10,273 nucleotides of DNA from positions 1 through 10,273 of the forward strand of contig JBBSJL010000020.1 of assembly GCA_038257245.1 (NCBI GenBank). Reading direction: 5' to 3'. Below the pieces are notes generated by a model. The model worked only from the letters and a program-made list of their open reading frames with translations. It ran no database searches and was not told the origin of the DNA. Of the stretch, positions 1 to 7,221 are shown piece after piece; position 1 is the stretch's first letter, and each line of letters starts with the position of its first letter. The translations under genes and the position numbers were made by a program. Origin of the DNA: JAGQNP01 sp038257245. Its GTDB lineage: Bacteria; Patescibacteriota; Saccharimonadia; Saccharimonadales; JACQNP01.

Positions 1-24
1 CTAGTACATTAGAAAATAATATTT

Positions 25-67
25 GCGGCACTATTTCTTTATCCTAAGAAATGGTGCCGCATTTTTT
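25..67 (+). terminator. Intrinsic terminator-like hairpin upstream of the decarboxylase gene
   Basis: Bases 25-39 pair with 46-60 to give a 15-bp stem with one G-T wobble. The base of the stem is GCGGCAC/GTGCCGC, the loop has six bases, and a run of six T follows at 62-67. This is the shape of a Rho-independent terminator. It either ends a gene to the left of the window or acts as a leader attenuator for the decarboxylase gene that starts 34 bases after the T run. No promoter is visible between it and that gene, so the choice is open. Confidence 0.75.
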
Positions 68-100
68 AAATCAAATCGATTCTCAAGAAAGGATCATATC

Positions 101-595
101 GTGACTATCAAAATTGCATCTGGAATCGGCACTGGACCAACATCACTATCGGCTTTTGATGCTGCGTTAAACCATGCAGGCGTAGCAAACTATAATATTA
201 TAAGGCTTAGTTCTGTGATACCTCCTGGTTCTAATATTAATGTTAATACGAGCGCTCTAACAAAACTCCCCGGAGAGTGGGGTGATCGTTTATATGTAGT
301 AATGGCTGAAGAACGCGTAAGTACACCAAATGAGGAAGCTTGGGCAGGAATAGGATGGGTACAAGATAAAACAACAGGCAAAGGTTTATTTGTAGAGCAT
401 GAAGGCAATAGTGAGAAGTCAGTTAAAAGAGATATACAACAGAGCCTTGAGGCTTTAATGGCAACCCGAAATATAGATTTTGGCCCAATAAAAATGAAGG
501 TCATAGGCCGTGCGTGTAAGCACCAACCAGTTTGCGCATTAGTGGTGGCTGTTTATCAGGCTAGCGACTGGGAGAGCGCAGCTCAACTAGTCTAG
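101..595 (+). CDS. Pyruvoyl-dependent arginine decarboxylase (PvlArgDC family)
   Basis: Family members convert arginine to agmatine and CO2, using a pyruvoyl group made by self-cleavage of the chain. From the GTG start the product has 164 residues, the usual size. It opens with the family's glycine-rich start (IASGIGTG, residues 5-12) and SAFDAAL (17-23). LSSVIPPG (36-43) contains the expected Ser37-Ser38 cleavage pair, and FVEHEG (97-102) carries the likely catalytic glutamate. GTG at 101 is chosen because GAAAGGA lies 7 bases upstream and homology begins there. The frame extends upstream to a TTG at 23, but that part overlaps the terminator hairpin. The product should be cytoplasmic. A GNAT-like membrane protein gene follows after 14 bases and is probably cotranscribed. 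The family is clear; arginine as substrate is inferred from the family. Confidence 0.88.
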   Translation: MTIKIASGIGTGPTSLSAFDAALNHAGVANYNIIRLSSVIPPGSNINVNTSALTKLPGEWGDRLYVVMAEERVSTPNEEAWAGIGWVQDKTTGKGLFVEHEGNSEKSVKRDIQQSLEALMATRNIDFGPIKMKVIGRACKHQPVCALVVAVYQASDWESAAQLV

Positions 596-609
596 ATCGA
601 GAGTTAAGT

Positions 610-2496
610 ATGAGCGCTCAAAATATCAGTCCCGCCGAACAAGTTTCCGACCCTTCGTTATTTGTGCGGCCAGATTTTGTTGTTCCGGCAGCGCAAGACA
701 ACGAAAACACAGAGGTTCGTGTTGATAATGAAGAGGCAAGTCGTTTGCAACGTTTTGGTAAATTTATGGTGGATTTTCCTGGTAATACTAATGATGGCAT
801 ACAAAGAGCAGCAATTGCATTTCAGACTGACCCGCGCCATGCCTCTTGGCGTACGTTGCAGTGTGCAGTGGTTGCGGGTGAGGTCAGTCCTCTAAATGAA
901 GCTTTACGCTACGGTGCGCTGGCACTTGCCTTTTCCATAACGGAAGGTGTCATGCCCGCACTGGTTGGCGGACTAGTTCTTGGTGGTACAACCTTTCTTA
1001 TTGAAGCTCCAGCAGGCGTTATAGCAGCTGATCTTGTTACGACAGATGCTGGTGATCGAGTTCTGACCAAGGTAAACGACTTTATCGAGAAGAAGATCCC
1101 TAATGACACCAAAATGAATCCTGGTATTGAAGTCGGAGTCGCTATGCTTGGTGGCTCAGCTATTGTTATTGCTGAAAAACAGCGTGAGGATCAAAGCAGA
1201 GCCAAGCAGGAAAACGTTAAACACGCACTGTTTACTGCTAGCTGGATGTCTGCCTATTTTACGGCTGAAGGAGCCTTTATAGGGGCTGTTGGTGAAGGAA
1301 CGTTGCTGAGTGCCAAGACAATCGGTGCATTCGTGCTAGCAACAGGCATGACCGGGGCTGCGGTTGATAGGATGACCAGAAATATAAGAAGGGAAAAGCA
1401 GGTTGAAATTTATTCAAACTGGCGCAATAAAGATGACCAGGCGATACGCATTGGTATATTTGGCGAAGATCTCGAAAAGGCTGTATCGAGTCGGGAAACT
1501 GTCTTTGTTAGCACAAAGAACGAGAATGGTGTAAAAACTCGTTCGCCCCTCCTTGTACCCGCAAAGGGTCTCGAATGGTATAACAGCGAGCTAATCGAAG
1601 AGAAATATGGTAAAGATGCTAAAGTCTTGTGCTATGTACATCCGCCATTTGCAGATGAGAAAAGTGCCAAAAAAGCTGAAGCCATTTTACGTAAAAAACT
1701 TGCCAAGGGGTACGTAATCATTACCGACAAGTATGTTGAAGATGATTCAAGCCCAATGGCTAGGATTGTTGAAGAAGCTAAATCGGGCGAATTCACTATG
1801 GAAGCTTTTGGTGGCGATACCGAGAGCCGTGTTGATGTTTTTGCTGGGCCGGTTGCGGTTGTGGGTTCTGATGGAGAGATTTTTGAAGCACCTAGTCTTT
1901 ACGAGGTCTATAGACAAGCTATCGAATCAGGAGATATACAAGAGGCTCAAGAAAACGGTGTGTCACTTCAAGAAGTAGTTGATGGTGACGAAGCTGAGGC
2001 TTTATGGGAAATATATAAAAAACCCTTCGAGGATCTAGGTAGAGATGATCCTACACATGCCGGTTTTGACAAGGAAGGTTTGCTAGACATATTAAAAGAC
2101 CCTGAAGTTACAAAAATTATTAACAGGGTTGACGGCGAGATCACAACACTTTGCTTCTTTTTGCATAATTTTGATAAGGCGCCTTGGTTTAATCCTGGCT
2201 ATTATAAGAATAATTATAAAGAGTACTATGAAACAGGAAATATATTAATGTTCCCTGGCATAGTGTCAGATGAAAACAAGCGTGGTAATAATTATGCTAT
2301 GGATGTGATTGATGTTGCAACTAAGCTTCTTGGCAAGAGAGGTTCGAACTTCCTAGTGACTTTCGAATGTACAGAGATCAGCACTACTTATATACCCGAA
2401 ATTGTAACAGCAGCCGTGAATAACAGTGGTGTTGCGAATATAACAGGATTAGAAAAAGCCGTTAACCAAATAGAATACATTGCTATCTCGAGTTAG
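610..2496 (+). CDS. Membrane-associated protein with C-terminal GNAT-like acyltransferase domain
   Basis: The product has 628 residues with no named family match for its N-terminal half. Residues 1-95 are polar. Residues about 98-142, 172-188 and 205-252 are hydrophobic and rich in Gly and Ala, consistent with several membrane segments or amphipathic helices. Residues 265-465 form a charged soluble region including PLLVPAKGLEWYNSEL (313-328). Residues 466-628 resemble a GNAT-like family known from actinobacteria and CPR genomes: WEIYKKPFEDL (466-476), the LLDILKDPEVTK strand-helix (491-502), KAPWFNP (523-529), and an acyl-CoA-loop-like stretch, FPGIVSDENKRGNN (548-561). The start follows the decarboxylase stop by 14 bases with only a weak GAGAG upstream, so coupling is likely. 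Its stop overlaps the convergent gene's stop by four bases. An amine or amino-acid acyltransferase role is inferred from fold and neighbour only; the substrate is unknown. Confidence 0.6.
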   Translation: MSAQNISPAEQVSDPSLFVRPDFVVPAAQDNENTEVRVDNEEASRLQRFGKFMVDFPGNTNDGIQRAAIAFQTDPRHASWRTLQCAVVAGEVSPLNEALRYGALALAFSITEGVMPALVGGLVLGGTTFLIEAPAGVIAADLVTTDAGDRVLTKVNDFIEKKIPNDTKMNPGIEVGVAMLGGSAIVIAEKQREDQSRAKQENVKHALFTASWMSAYFTAEGAFIGAVGEGTLLSAKTIGAFVLATGMTGAAVDRMTRNIRREKQVEIYSNWRNKDDQAIRIGIFGEDLEKAVSSRETVFVSTKNENGVKTRSPLLVPAKGLEWYNSELIEEKYGKDAKVLCYVHPPFADEKSAKKAEAILRKKLAKGYVIITDKYVEDDSSPMARIVEEAKSGEFTMEAFGGDTESRVDVFAGPVAVVGSDGEIFEAPSLYEVYRQAIESGDIQEAQENGVSLQEVVDGDEAEALWEIYKKPFEDLGRDDPTHAGFDKEGLLDILKDPEVTKIINRVDGEITTLCFFLHNFDKAPWFNPGYYKNNYKEYYETGNILMFPGIVSDENKRGNNYAMDVIDVATKLLGKRGSNFLVTFECTEISTTYIPEIVTAAVNNSGVANITGLEKAVNQIEYIAISS

Positions 2497-3389
2497 GGCT
2501 TAGTTATTCTATATTTTTTTAGTATATTTGTGGGCAGATACGATTGTTTAAAACTACGTAGTCCAGCAATACCTAGGTCTTGCTCCCAATTTATATCTTC
2601 AGAGCCTCTCTCGTATAGCAATCGTGAGATGTGATTAGTAAGAACAATATCCATGTTTCTGTAGCCCAAAATAGTTTTTTGAAAATGACACGTAGACATT
2701 GGCTCACCAAGCTCATTGATAGAAAAACCTATGTCACTACTAGAGTTGCGTAAAATTGTTAGCAGGATTTTGGGCAAGTTTTTGGAGTGGTCAATGAGTC
2801 GGATAATCGCTTCTCGCTCTTGAGCTATATCCTCTGCTTTTCTAGTATCGTCCTTCGCCCATTCATCAAATATAGATAGAACTCTTGATTTGAACTCTCT
2901 AATATCACTAGACAAGTCAGTAAAGTTGAGATCTTTCCCGTAATCTCGGAGGAGTCTATTTAGCCGTTTCCGTTTCCATTTATATTCGTGGCCTTCTAGT
3001 TTTGACAGTTTTGAGAGCGAGAAAATGTAATCAAAATTGTCTGGGTCCTCAGTAATTATTAGTTGGGCTGGTTCGTTAATACTGTTTACTACAACCTCGG
3101 GTACTAGTTTTAGGCCACTCGTAAATTCAAAAAGAGTGTTGATTGTTTTGTCGATCTTATTATCACCTAATAAAGATAAAACGTCTTCCCCTGTTAAGTA
3201 ATCGGGAAGTTTAATGACCAAGTTGTCGTTAAGCATGCTTAATTCTGCAGAATTGTCAGTATTCCATGCGAACAGACTGATAAAGTTAAAATCAGAGTAA
3301 GCATCATACTTTTCGGTTACTCCAAAAATCAAATCGTAATGATCGACTGATAATTTATCGAATTTTGGAAATGTGGGGATTGCTATCAT
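2493..3389 (-). CDS. DUF2156 / phosphatidylglycerol lysyltransferase C-terminal-like protein
   Basis: The product is a soluble 298-residue protein with no membrane segment, the size of stand-alone DUF2156 (LPG_synthase_C) proteins. This is a double-GNAT-type fold related to the aminoacyl-transfer domain of MprF. Family signatures are visible: FISLFAWN near the N-terminus (36-43), YIFSLSKLSKLEGHEYKWKRK (start 121) with the basic KRKRLN run, an EREAI helix (191-195), and INWEQDLGIAGLR with KQSYLP (266-286). MprF proteins join lysine from Lys-tRNA to phosphatidylglycerol, but stand-alone members lack the flippase part and their donors and acceptors are mostly unknown. The start ATG has GAGGT five bases upstream. 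The gene is divergent from the sensor kinase and convergent with the GNAT-like gene. An aminoacyl or acyl transferase activity is inferred. Confidence 0.75.
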   Translation of the reverse strand: MIAIPTFPKFDKLSVDHYDLIFGVTEKYDAYSDFNFISLFAWNTDNSAELSMLNDNLVIKLPDYLTGEDVLSLLGDNKIDKTINTLFEFTSGLKLVPEVVVNSINEPAQLIITEDPDNFDYIFSLSKLSKLEGHEYKWKRKRLNRLLRDYGKDLNFTDLSSDIREFKSRVLSIFDEWAKDDTRKAEDIAQEREAIIRLIDHSKNLPKILLTILRNSSSDIGFSINELGEPMSTCHFQKTILGYRNMDIVLTNHISRLLYERGSEDINWEQDLGIAGLRSFKQSYLPTNILKKYRITKP

Positions 3390-3410
3390 TTGTTACCTCA
3401 GCGCTTATGT

Positions 3411-3449
3411 TATAGGATACAACAATGGAGATTAAATTAATATCCTATA
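3411..3449. promoter_or_regulatory. 9-bp inverted repeat across the kinase ribosome-binding site and start
   Basis: TATAGGATA (3411-3419) is matched exactly by its reverse complement TATCCTATA (3441-3449), with 21 bases between, giving 30 bases centre to centre. The left arm contains the AGGA ribosome-binding site of the kinase gene, and the right arm is in codons 6-8. In DNA it could be an operator serving both divergent genes. In RNA it could hide the ribosome-binding site. Function is inference from position. Confidence 0.35.
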
Positions 3450-5656
3450 TACCGGCTATCTTCGGGGTCGCGATCATAGGTCTCTTTATTTTGTTGAACA
3501 ATTATAAGGACACTAGAAATCGACTTTTTGCCTCTTTCAATTTCCTGATAGCTATATGGCTATCTTGTCTACTTGTTGCTGACATGGCTATCAGTAAATC
3601 GATCGTTTTATATGCATTAAGATTTGCACTTTTTTTTGGTGCTCTTGTCTTCGTATCGTTCTATTACTTTTCGTTGTTTTTCCCTTACAAAAGACAAATA
3701 AGTTTTACAAAACAAGCGGTTGTATCTGTTCCAATAATTGTTATAGCACTACTCTCTTTCACTCCTCTTTTAATCGAAACAGTTACTATTCAGAATTTTG
3801 GTGCTCAGCCAGACAGGGTAGGGTTGCTTTATACAATTTCAGATATCATTGGAGTGTTGTATTTGGTCGCAGGTTTATCAATTATGATTTCCAAATATAA
3901 AAAGTCTAACAAAGAGCAAAAAGCACAAATTAGATTTGTGAGTTATGCGCTCTCTATTGCTTTAATTGTTAATGTCTTTACGGGCATTGTACTGACATTT
4001 TTAAAAGTTGATTCTCAGTATGTAAGCCTCGGTGGCTTTTCGTTACTAATTTTCTCTATGATTGTCGGTTATTCCATGCTCAAACACAAACTATTTGATA
4101 TTAGGTTGGTTGTGATTCGATCTTTAGGATATGTTTTGTCGCTAAGCCTAATTCTTACGATTACTGCATTAGTTATATTTGGTCTATCAAATAAACTAGT
4201 AGAGATAGGTGTTAGCCAGAACATAAGATTGTGGCTATATGTTCTAATTACGCTAATATTTTCTCTATCATTTCAGCCAATAAAACGAGCCTTTGATTCA
4301 CTTACCAGAAAGCTATTCTATAGGGATGCGTATGACACCCAGGTCTTATTGAATGAATTTAATAAAGTAATTGTTTCTACTATTGACTTGGAGCTACTAC
4401 TAGAACGTGCCGGCGTTACTATTGAAAAATACCTAAAACCAGAATCATCAGCCTTTGCAATAAGAGACAGCAAGGATGATGTCATAAGACTTATTTCTGC
4501 CGAAGAACCCGAACTATCAAAAGAAGCCATAGAACAAGTTCGAGGATATGCCCATCAAAATCCAGATAAACTATTTGTAACGGACGCATTAGAAGAAACC
4601 CAGAGCGACTTAAAGGAATTATTGCAAAAGGCGAACGTCGGTATGTTAGCCAGGATTACTACAGACCCAAGTGTTGAGGGCAATGGTTACATAGTCATGG
4701 GCTATAAGAAGAGCGGTAACATGTATAACACTCAGGACACAGGTGCTATGGAAATAGTCGCCAATGAATTGGCAATTGCAATGCAGAATGCGTTGCAGTT
4801 TGAGGAGATACAAAGGTTCAACGTTACTCTGCAGGATAAAGTTGAGGATGCTACCAAACAGCTACGCAAAACAAATGACAAGCTAAAACAAATGGATGAA
4901 ACCAAGGACGAGTTCATAAGTATGGCCTCTCACCAATTGCGTACTCCGCTGACATCTGTAAAAGGCTATCTGAGCATGGTGTTAGAGGGGGATGCTGGCG
5001 ACCTAAATGAAATGCAGAACAAGCTGCTGGATCAAGCATTTGTAAGTTCTCAACGCATGGTTTATCTAATCGCTGACCTTTTGAACGTTTCCAGGCTAAG
5101 AACGGGTAAGTTCATTATTGATTCTGTATCGGCTAACCTTGCAGATATTATAAAGGGAGAAGTAGAGCAGCTAGTTGAAACTGCTGCATCAAGAGGGTTG
5201 ACACTCAAATACGATAAACCTAAAAACTTCCCTAATCTATTGATTGACGAAACCAAGATCCGGCAAGTGTGTATGAACTTTATTGACAACGCTATCTACT
5301 ACACACCAAAAGGTGGTCACATAACAATAGGTCTAAAAGATAATGGCAAAACCATAGAATATACGGTTGTAGATGACGGTCTAGGAGTACCGAAATCTGA
5401 ACAACATCACCTGTTTAATAAATTCTTCCGCGCAGGTAATGCCAAAAAGGCACGACCAGACGGTACGGGGCTGGGTCTATTTATGGCTAAAAAGGTAATT
5501 GTGGCCCAAGGTGGCAGTCTTATATTCAAGAGCCAAGAAGGCAAAGGCAGCACATTTGGCTTTAGCTTTAGCAAAGAAAAGCTAAAAGTACCAGATAACT
5601 ACGAACAACCAGAACCCCTTAACGGTATAAAATCCGGACCCGGCGCCTCCAAATAG
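3425..5656 (+). CDS. Membrane sensor histidine kinase (7TM-type sensor, GAF-like, HisKA, HATPase)
   Basis: This two-component sensor kinase has 743 residues. Eight or nine hydrophobic helices fill residues 5-286, as in the HisKA_7TM class that senses through the membrane part itself. A GAF-like region (about 305-455) follows, then a coiled coil (460-495). The HisKA box SHQLRTPL has the phospho-acceptor His503. The ATPase domain shows the N box (NFIDNAIYYTP, Asn618/Asn622), G1 (DDGLGVP, 650-656), the F box (LFNKFFR, 663-669) and G2 (GTGLGL, 680-685). All catalytic motifs are intact, so it should be active. The ATG at 3425 has AGGA seven bases upstream. No response regulator is present in the window, so its partner lies elsewhere. 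The signal is unknown; control of the nearby cell-surface genes is possible but not shown. Confidence 0.93.
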   Translation: MEIKLISYIPAIFGVAIIGLFILLNNYKDTRNRLFASFNFLIAIWLSCLLVADMAISKSIVLYALRFALFFGALVFVSFYYFSLFFPYKRQISFTKQAVVSVPIIVIALLSFTPLLIETVTIQNFGAQPDRVGLLYTISDIIGVLYLVAGLSIMISKYKKSNKEQKAQIRFVSYALSIALIVNVFTGIVLTFLKVDSQYVSLGGFSLLIFSMIVGYSMLKHKLFDIRLVVIRSLGYVLSLSLILTITALVIFGLSNKLVEIGVSQNIRLWLYVLITLIFSLSFQPIKRAFDSLTRKLFYRDAYDTQVLLNEFNKVIVSTIDLELLLERAGVTIEKYLKPESSAFAIRDSKDDVIRLISAEEPELSKEAIEQVRGYAHQNPDKLFVTDALEETQSDLKELLQKANVGMLARITTDPSVEGNGYIVMGYKKSGNMYNTQDTGAMEIVANELAIAMQNALQFEEIQRFNVTLQDKVEDATKQLRKTNDKLKQMDETKDEFISMASHQLRTPLTSVKGYLSMVLEGDAGDLNEMQNKLLDQAFVSSQRMVYLIADLLNVSRLRTGKFIIDSVSANLADIIKGEVEQLVETAASRGLTLKYDKPKNFPNLLIDETKIRQVCMNFIDNAIYYTPKGGHITIGLKDNGKTIEYTVVDDGLGVPKSEQHHLFNKFFRAGNAKKARPDGTGLGLFMAKKVIVAQGGSLIFKSQEGKGSTFGFSFSKEKLKVPDNYEQPEPLNGIKSGPGASK

Positions 5657-5720
5657 CCAAACCTAGCCACCCTACTGGGGTTTCAAGTGTAATACATGAG
5701 TTAGTGAGGGATGACTAGTA

Positions 5721-5749
5721 TTGACATAGAAGCAAGTATATGGTAGACT
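5721..5749 (+). promoter_or_regulatory. Promoter of the sortase gene
   Basis: TTGACA (5721-5726) is a perfect -35 box. A 17-base spacer leads to TAGACT (5744-5749), which is preceded by TGG as an extended -10. Transcription should begin near 5756, giving a leader of about 16 bases before the ATG at 5772. Confidence 0.8.
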
Positions 5750-5771
5750 GTACCCATAAATTGAGAGGTTT

Positions 5772-7040
5772 ATGTACGGGAATATTATGAAAGGTGAAAC
5801 GATAGAAACTAATCCCATGGAACACCTACAGGATAGTCTAAGTCCTGCTATGTATGCTAGTGTTTTGCGTCACTTTTCACCATCTGAATCTAGCCTACCA
5901 ACTGATACAATCCCCAGCTCCGTAGTTACGGAGGGTTTGGTTGATATAGCAGTAACAGAATCAACAATTACTGCCCCAGCGTCAGATTTCTCATTGATGG
6001 AGGGCCTTAGCCCTGAAATGCAGGCATCGGTAGCACGTCATTTTTCTAATCCGACTAAAGATACTCTAGTACAACAAATCAGCGTAGACCAGGGCACAGA
6101 TAAGGTTGAGCACAGTAATGCTTTAAGGGATTCCAGCGTTAATGTTGCAAAGCGTCTTGGCTATGCAGTATTAGGTATGGCAATTGGCGTCGGGTCGTTG
6201 ACAGGAGCTGCTAGCGTTATGGATAGAGAAAACCAGACCATTACAGCCGAAGCACTAGCTCAGCCAAATACAGAATTAACAGTAGTAGCTGAAGTAACTT
6301 CACCAACTACTGAGGTAACGAATTTAAGTGAAGAAACGTCTCCAGTAATAAGTGAGCCTGCGACGCCCACTGTTGAGGCACAGCCCCAACCAACACCATT
6401 CGAAGTCCAACTAGGCGATTTTGTCGGCACCTTAAGAGTTCCAGCCCTTTGTATAGAAATTGATGTTAATTCGTTTAGCGAAGACGAAGATATTACTGGG
6501 TTAACAGGTAACGGAGGTGGGACTCTAGATCAGCTAGAACCAACAGGGAACGATCAGATAGACTGCGAAAATACAGACATGAGAGAAGAGAACCTAGAGT
6601 CATCTTGGGGTAGAGACTATATAAGCAGAAACGAACGTGAAAGAGAACAATACAGAGGTGGTAACTTAAGCCAGTGGGATCCAAGGGCTGGCTATGTAAT
6701 GAGTGCAACTGGAGAGTATCTTTCTAGCCTGCCCGGTTATGGTGGGAATTTTGTTGTTGCGGGGCATGGATCTACTTACAGTGCTGCGTTTGCTGACTTT
6801 TTGTTATTGGAACCGGGGGATAATGCAGAATTTACAAGATCTGATGGAGAGATAATCAATTACGTTATGTTAGAAAAAGTAGTAGTAGATGATCAAGACT
6901 ACGATAATATTTTTGACTATCGTAACCTAGACTATGCGTCCACAATGACTACATTTTATTGTACTGGTGTGGAATCTGGCGAACCAGGTACCGGTGCAAG
7001 TATGCGTGTGTTAATTAGGTGGGGTGTACAAACACTTTAG
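5772..7040 (+). CDS. Sortase with long N-terminal cytoplasmic extension
   Basis: Sortases cut a C-terminal sorting signal and join the protein to a surface nucleophile. The 422-residue product has a cytoplasmic N-terminus (1-127), one membrane helix (about 128-149), a Pro/Thr/Glu-rich linker (150-210) and a sortase domain from VGTLRVPAL (218) on. His332 in NFVVAGHGSTYSAAF and LLEPGD (345-350) are typical. Cys397 in TTFYC is the nucleophile, and Arg412 or Arg416 in MRVLIRW is the likely third residue. Tyr396 replaces the Thr that usually precedes the cysteine, and an acidic insert of about 90 residues (233-325) separates strand 1 from His332. The N-terminus carries a duplicated motif, LSPxMxASVxRHFS (23-36 and 79-92). 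The ATG follows GAGAGG at only three bases, so ATG 5787 remains possible. Its probable substrate is the IPNTG protein downstream. The subclass is not assigned. Confidence 0.85.
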   Translation: MYGNIMKGETIETNPMEHLQDSLSPAMYASVLRHFSPSESSLPTDTIPSSVVTEGLVDIAVTESTITAPASDFSLMEGLSPEMQASVARHFSNPTKDTLVQQISVDQGTDKVEHSNALRDSSVNVAKRLGYAVLGMAIGVGSLTGAASVMDRENQTITAEALAQPNTELTVVAEVTSPTTEVTNLSEETSPVISEPATPTVEAQPQPTPFEVQLGDFVGTLRVPALCIEIDVNSFSEDEDITGLTGNGGGTLDQLEPTGNDQIDCENTDMREENLESSWGRDYISRNEREREQYRGGNLSQWDPRAGYVMSATGEYLSSLPGYGGNFVVAGHGSTYSAAFADFLLLEPGDNAEFTRSDGEIINYVMLEKVVVDDQDYDNIFDYRNLDYASTMTTFYCTGVESGEPGTGASMRVLIRWGVQTL

Positions 7041-7104
7041 ATTAGTCGGGTAAAGCATAAACAACATAAAGTTTACAATTACCTAAAATAGATAGTAAAA
7101 AGTA

Positions 7105-7133
7105 TTGACAAGCATAAGTTTGTGTGATAGAAT
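7105..7133 (+). promoter_or_regulatory. Promoter of the surface-protein operon
   Basis: TTGACA (7105-7110) and TAGAAT (7128-7133) are separated by 17 bases, with TGA before the -10 as an extended element. The ten bases AGTATTGACA around the -35 are identical to those at the sortase promoter. The start should be near 7140, giving a leader of about 80 bases before the ATG at 7222. Confidence 0.85.
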
Positions 7134-7175
7134 AGAATTTATCGAGTGTGGGAGTACTCTATTCTAATTAGAATA
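7128..7175. promoter_or_regulatory. Operator-like palindrome and half-site at the operon promoter
   Basis: TATTCTAATTAGAATA (7160-7175) is a perfect 16-base palindrome about 20-35 bases after the predicted start. Its half-site TAGAATA occurs again on the -10 box (7128-7134), where TAGAATAGA (7128-7136) is the exact reverse complement of TCTATTCTA (7158-7166), 30 bases centre to centre. Such spacing and placement suit a repressor bound on one DNA face. A separate GAGTACTC palindrome lies at 7152-7159. Binding is inferred. Confidence 0.45.
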
Positions 7176-7221
7176 CTTGCAACGAGAGACATTAATTAGT
7201 GAGAGTAACGAAGGAGATGTT

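Noticed and set aside
23..100. Longer version of the decarboxylase starting at TTG 23.
   Set aside because: The extension lies on the terminator hairpin, has no ribosome-binding site and precedes the family's conserved N-terminus; GTG 101 has GAAAGGA at proper spacing.
2497..2522. T-rich stretch between the two convergent genes as a terminator.
   Set aside because: A run of seven T exists but no stable stem precedes it, and the region is inside the DUF2156 coding sequence.
5659..5683. Possible terminator after the kinase: AAACC and CCA pairing with TGG and GGTTT.
   Set aside because: The stem is short with a three-base bulge and no T run follows.
7177..7221. Longer version of the small exported protein starting at TTG 7177.
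   Set aside because: It would begin right behind the palindrome with no ribosome-binding site; ATG 7222 has AAGGAG five bases upstream and gives a normal signal peptide.
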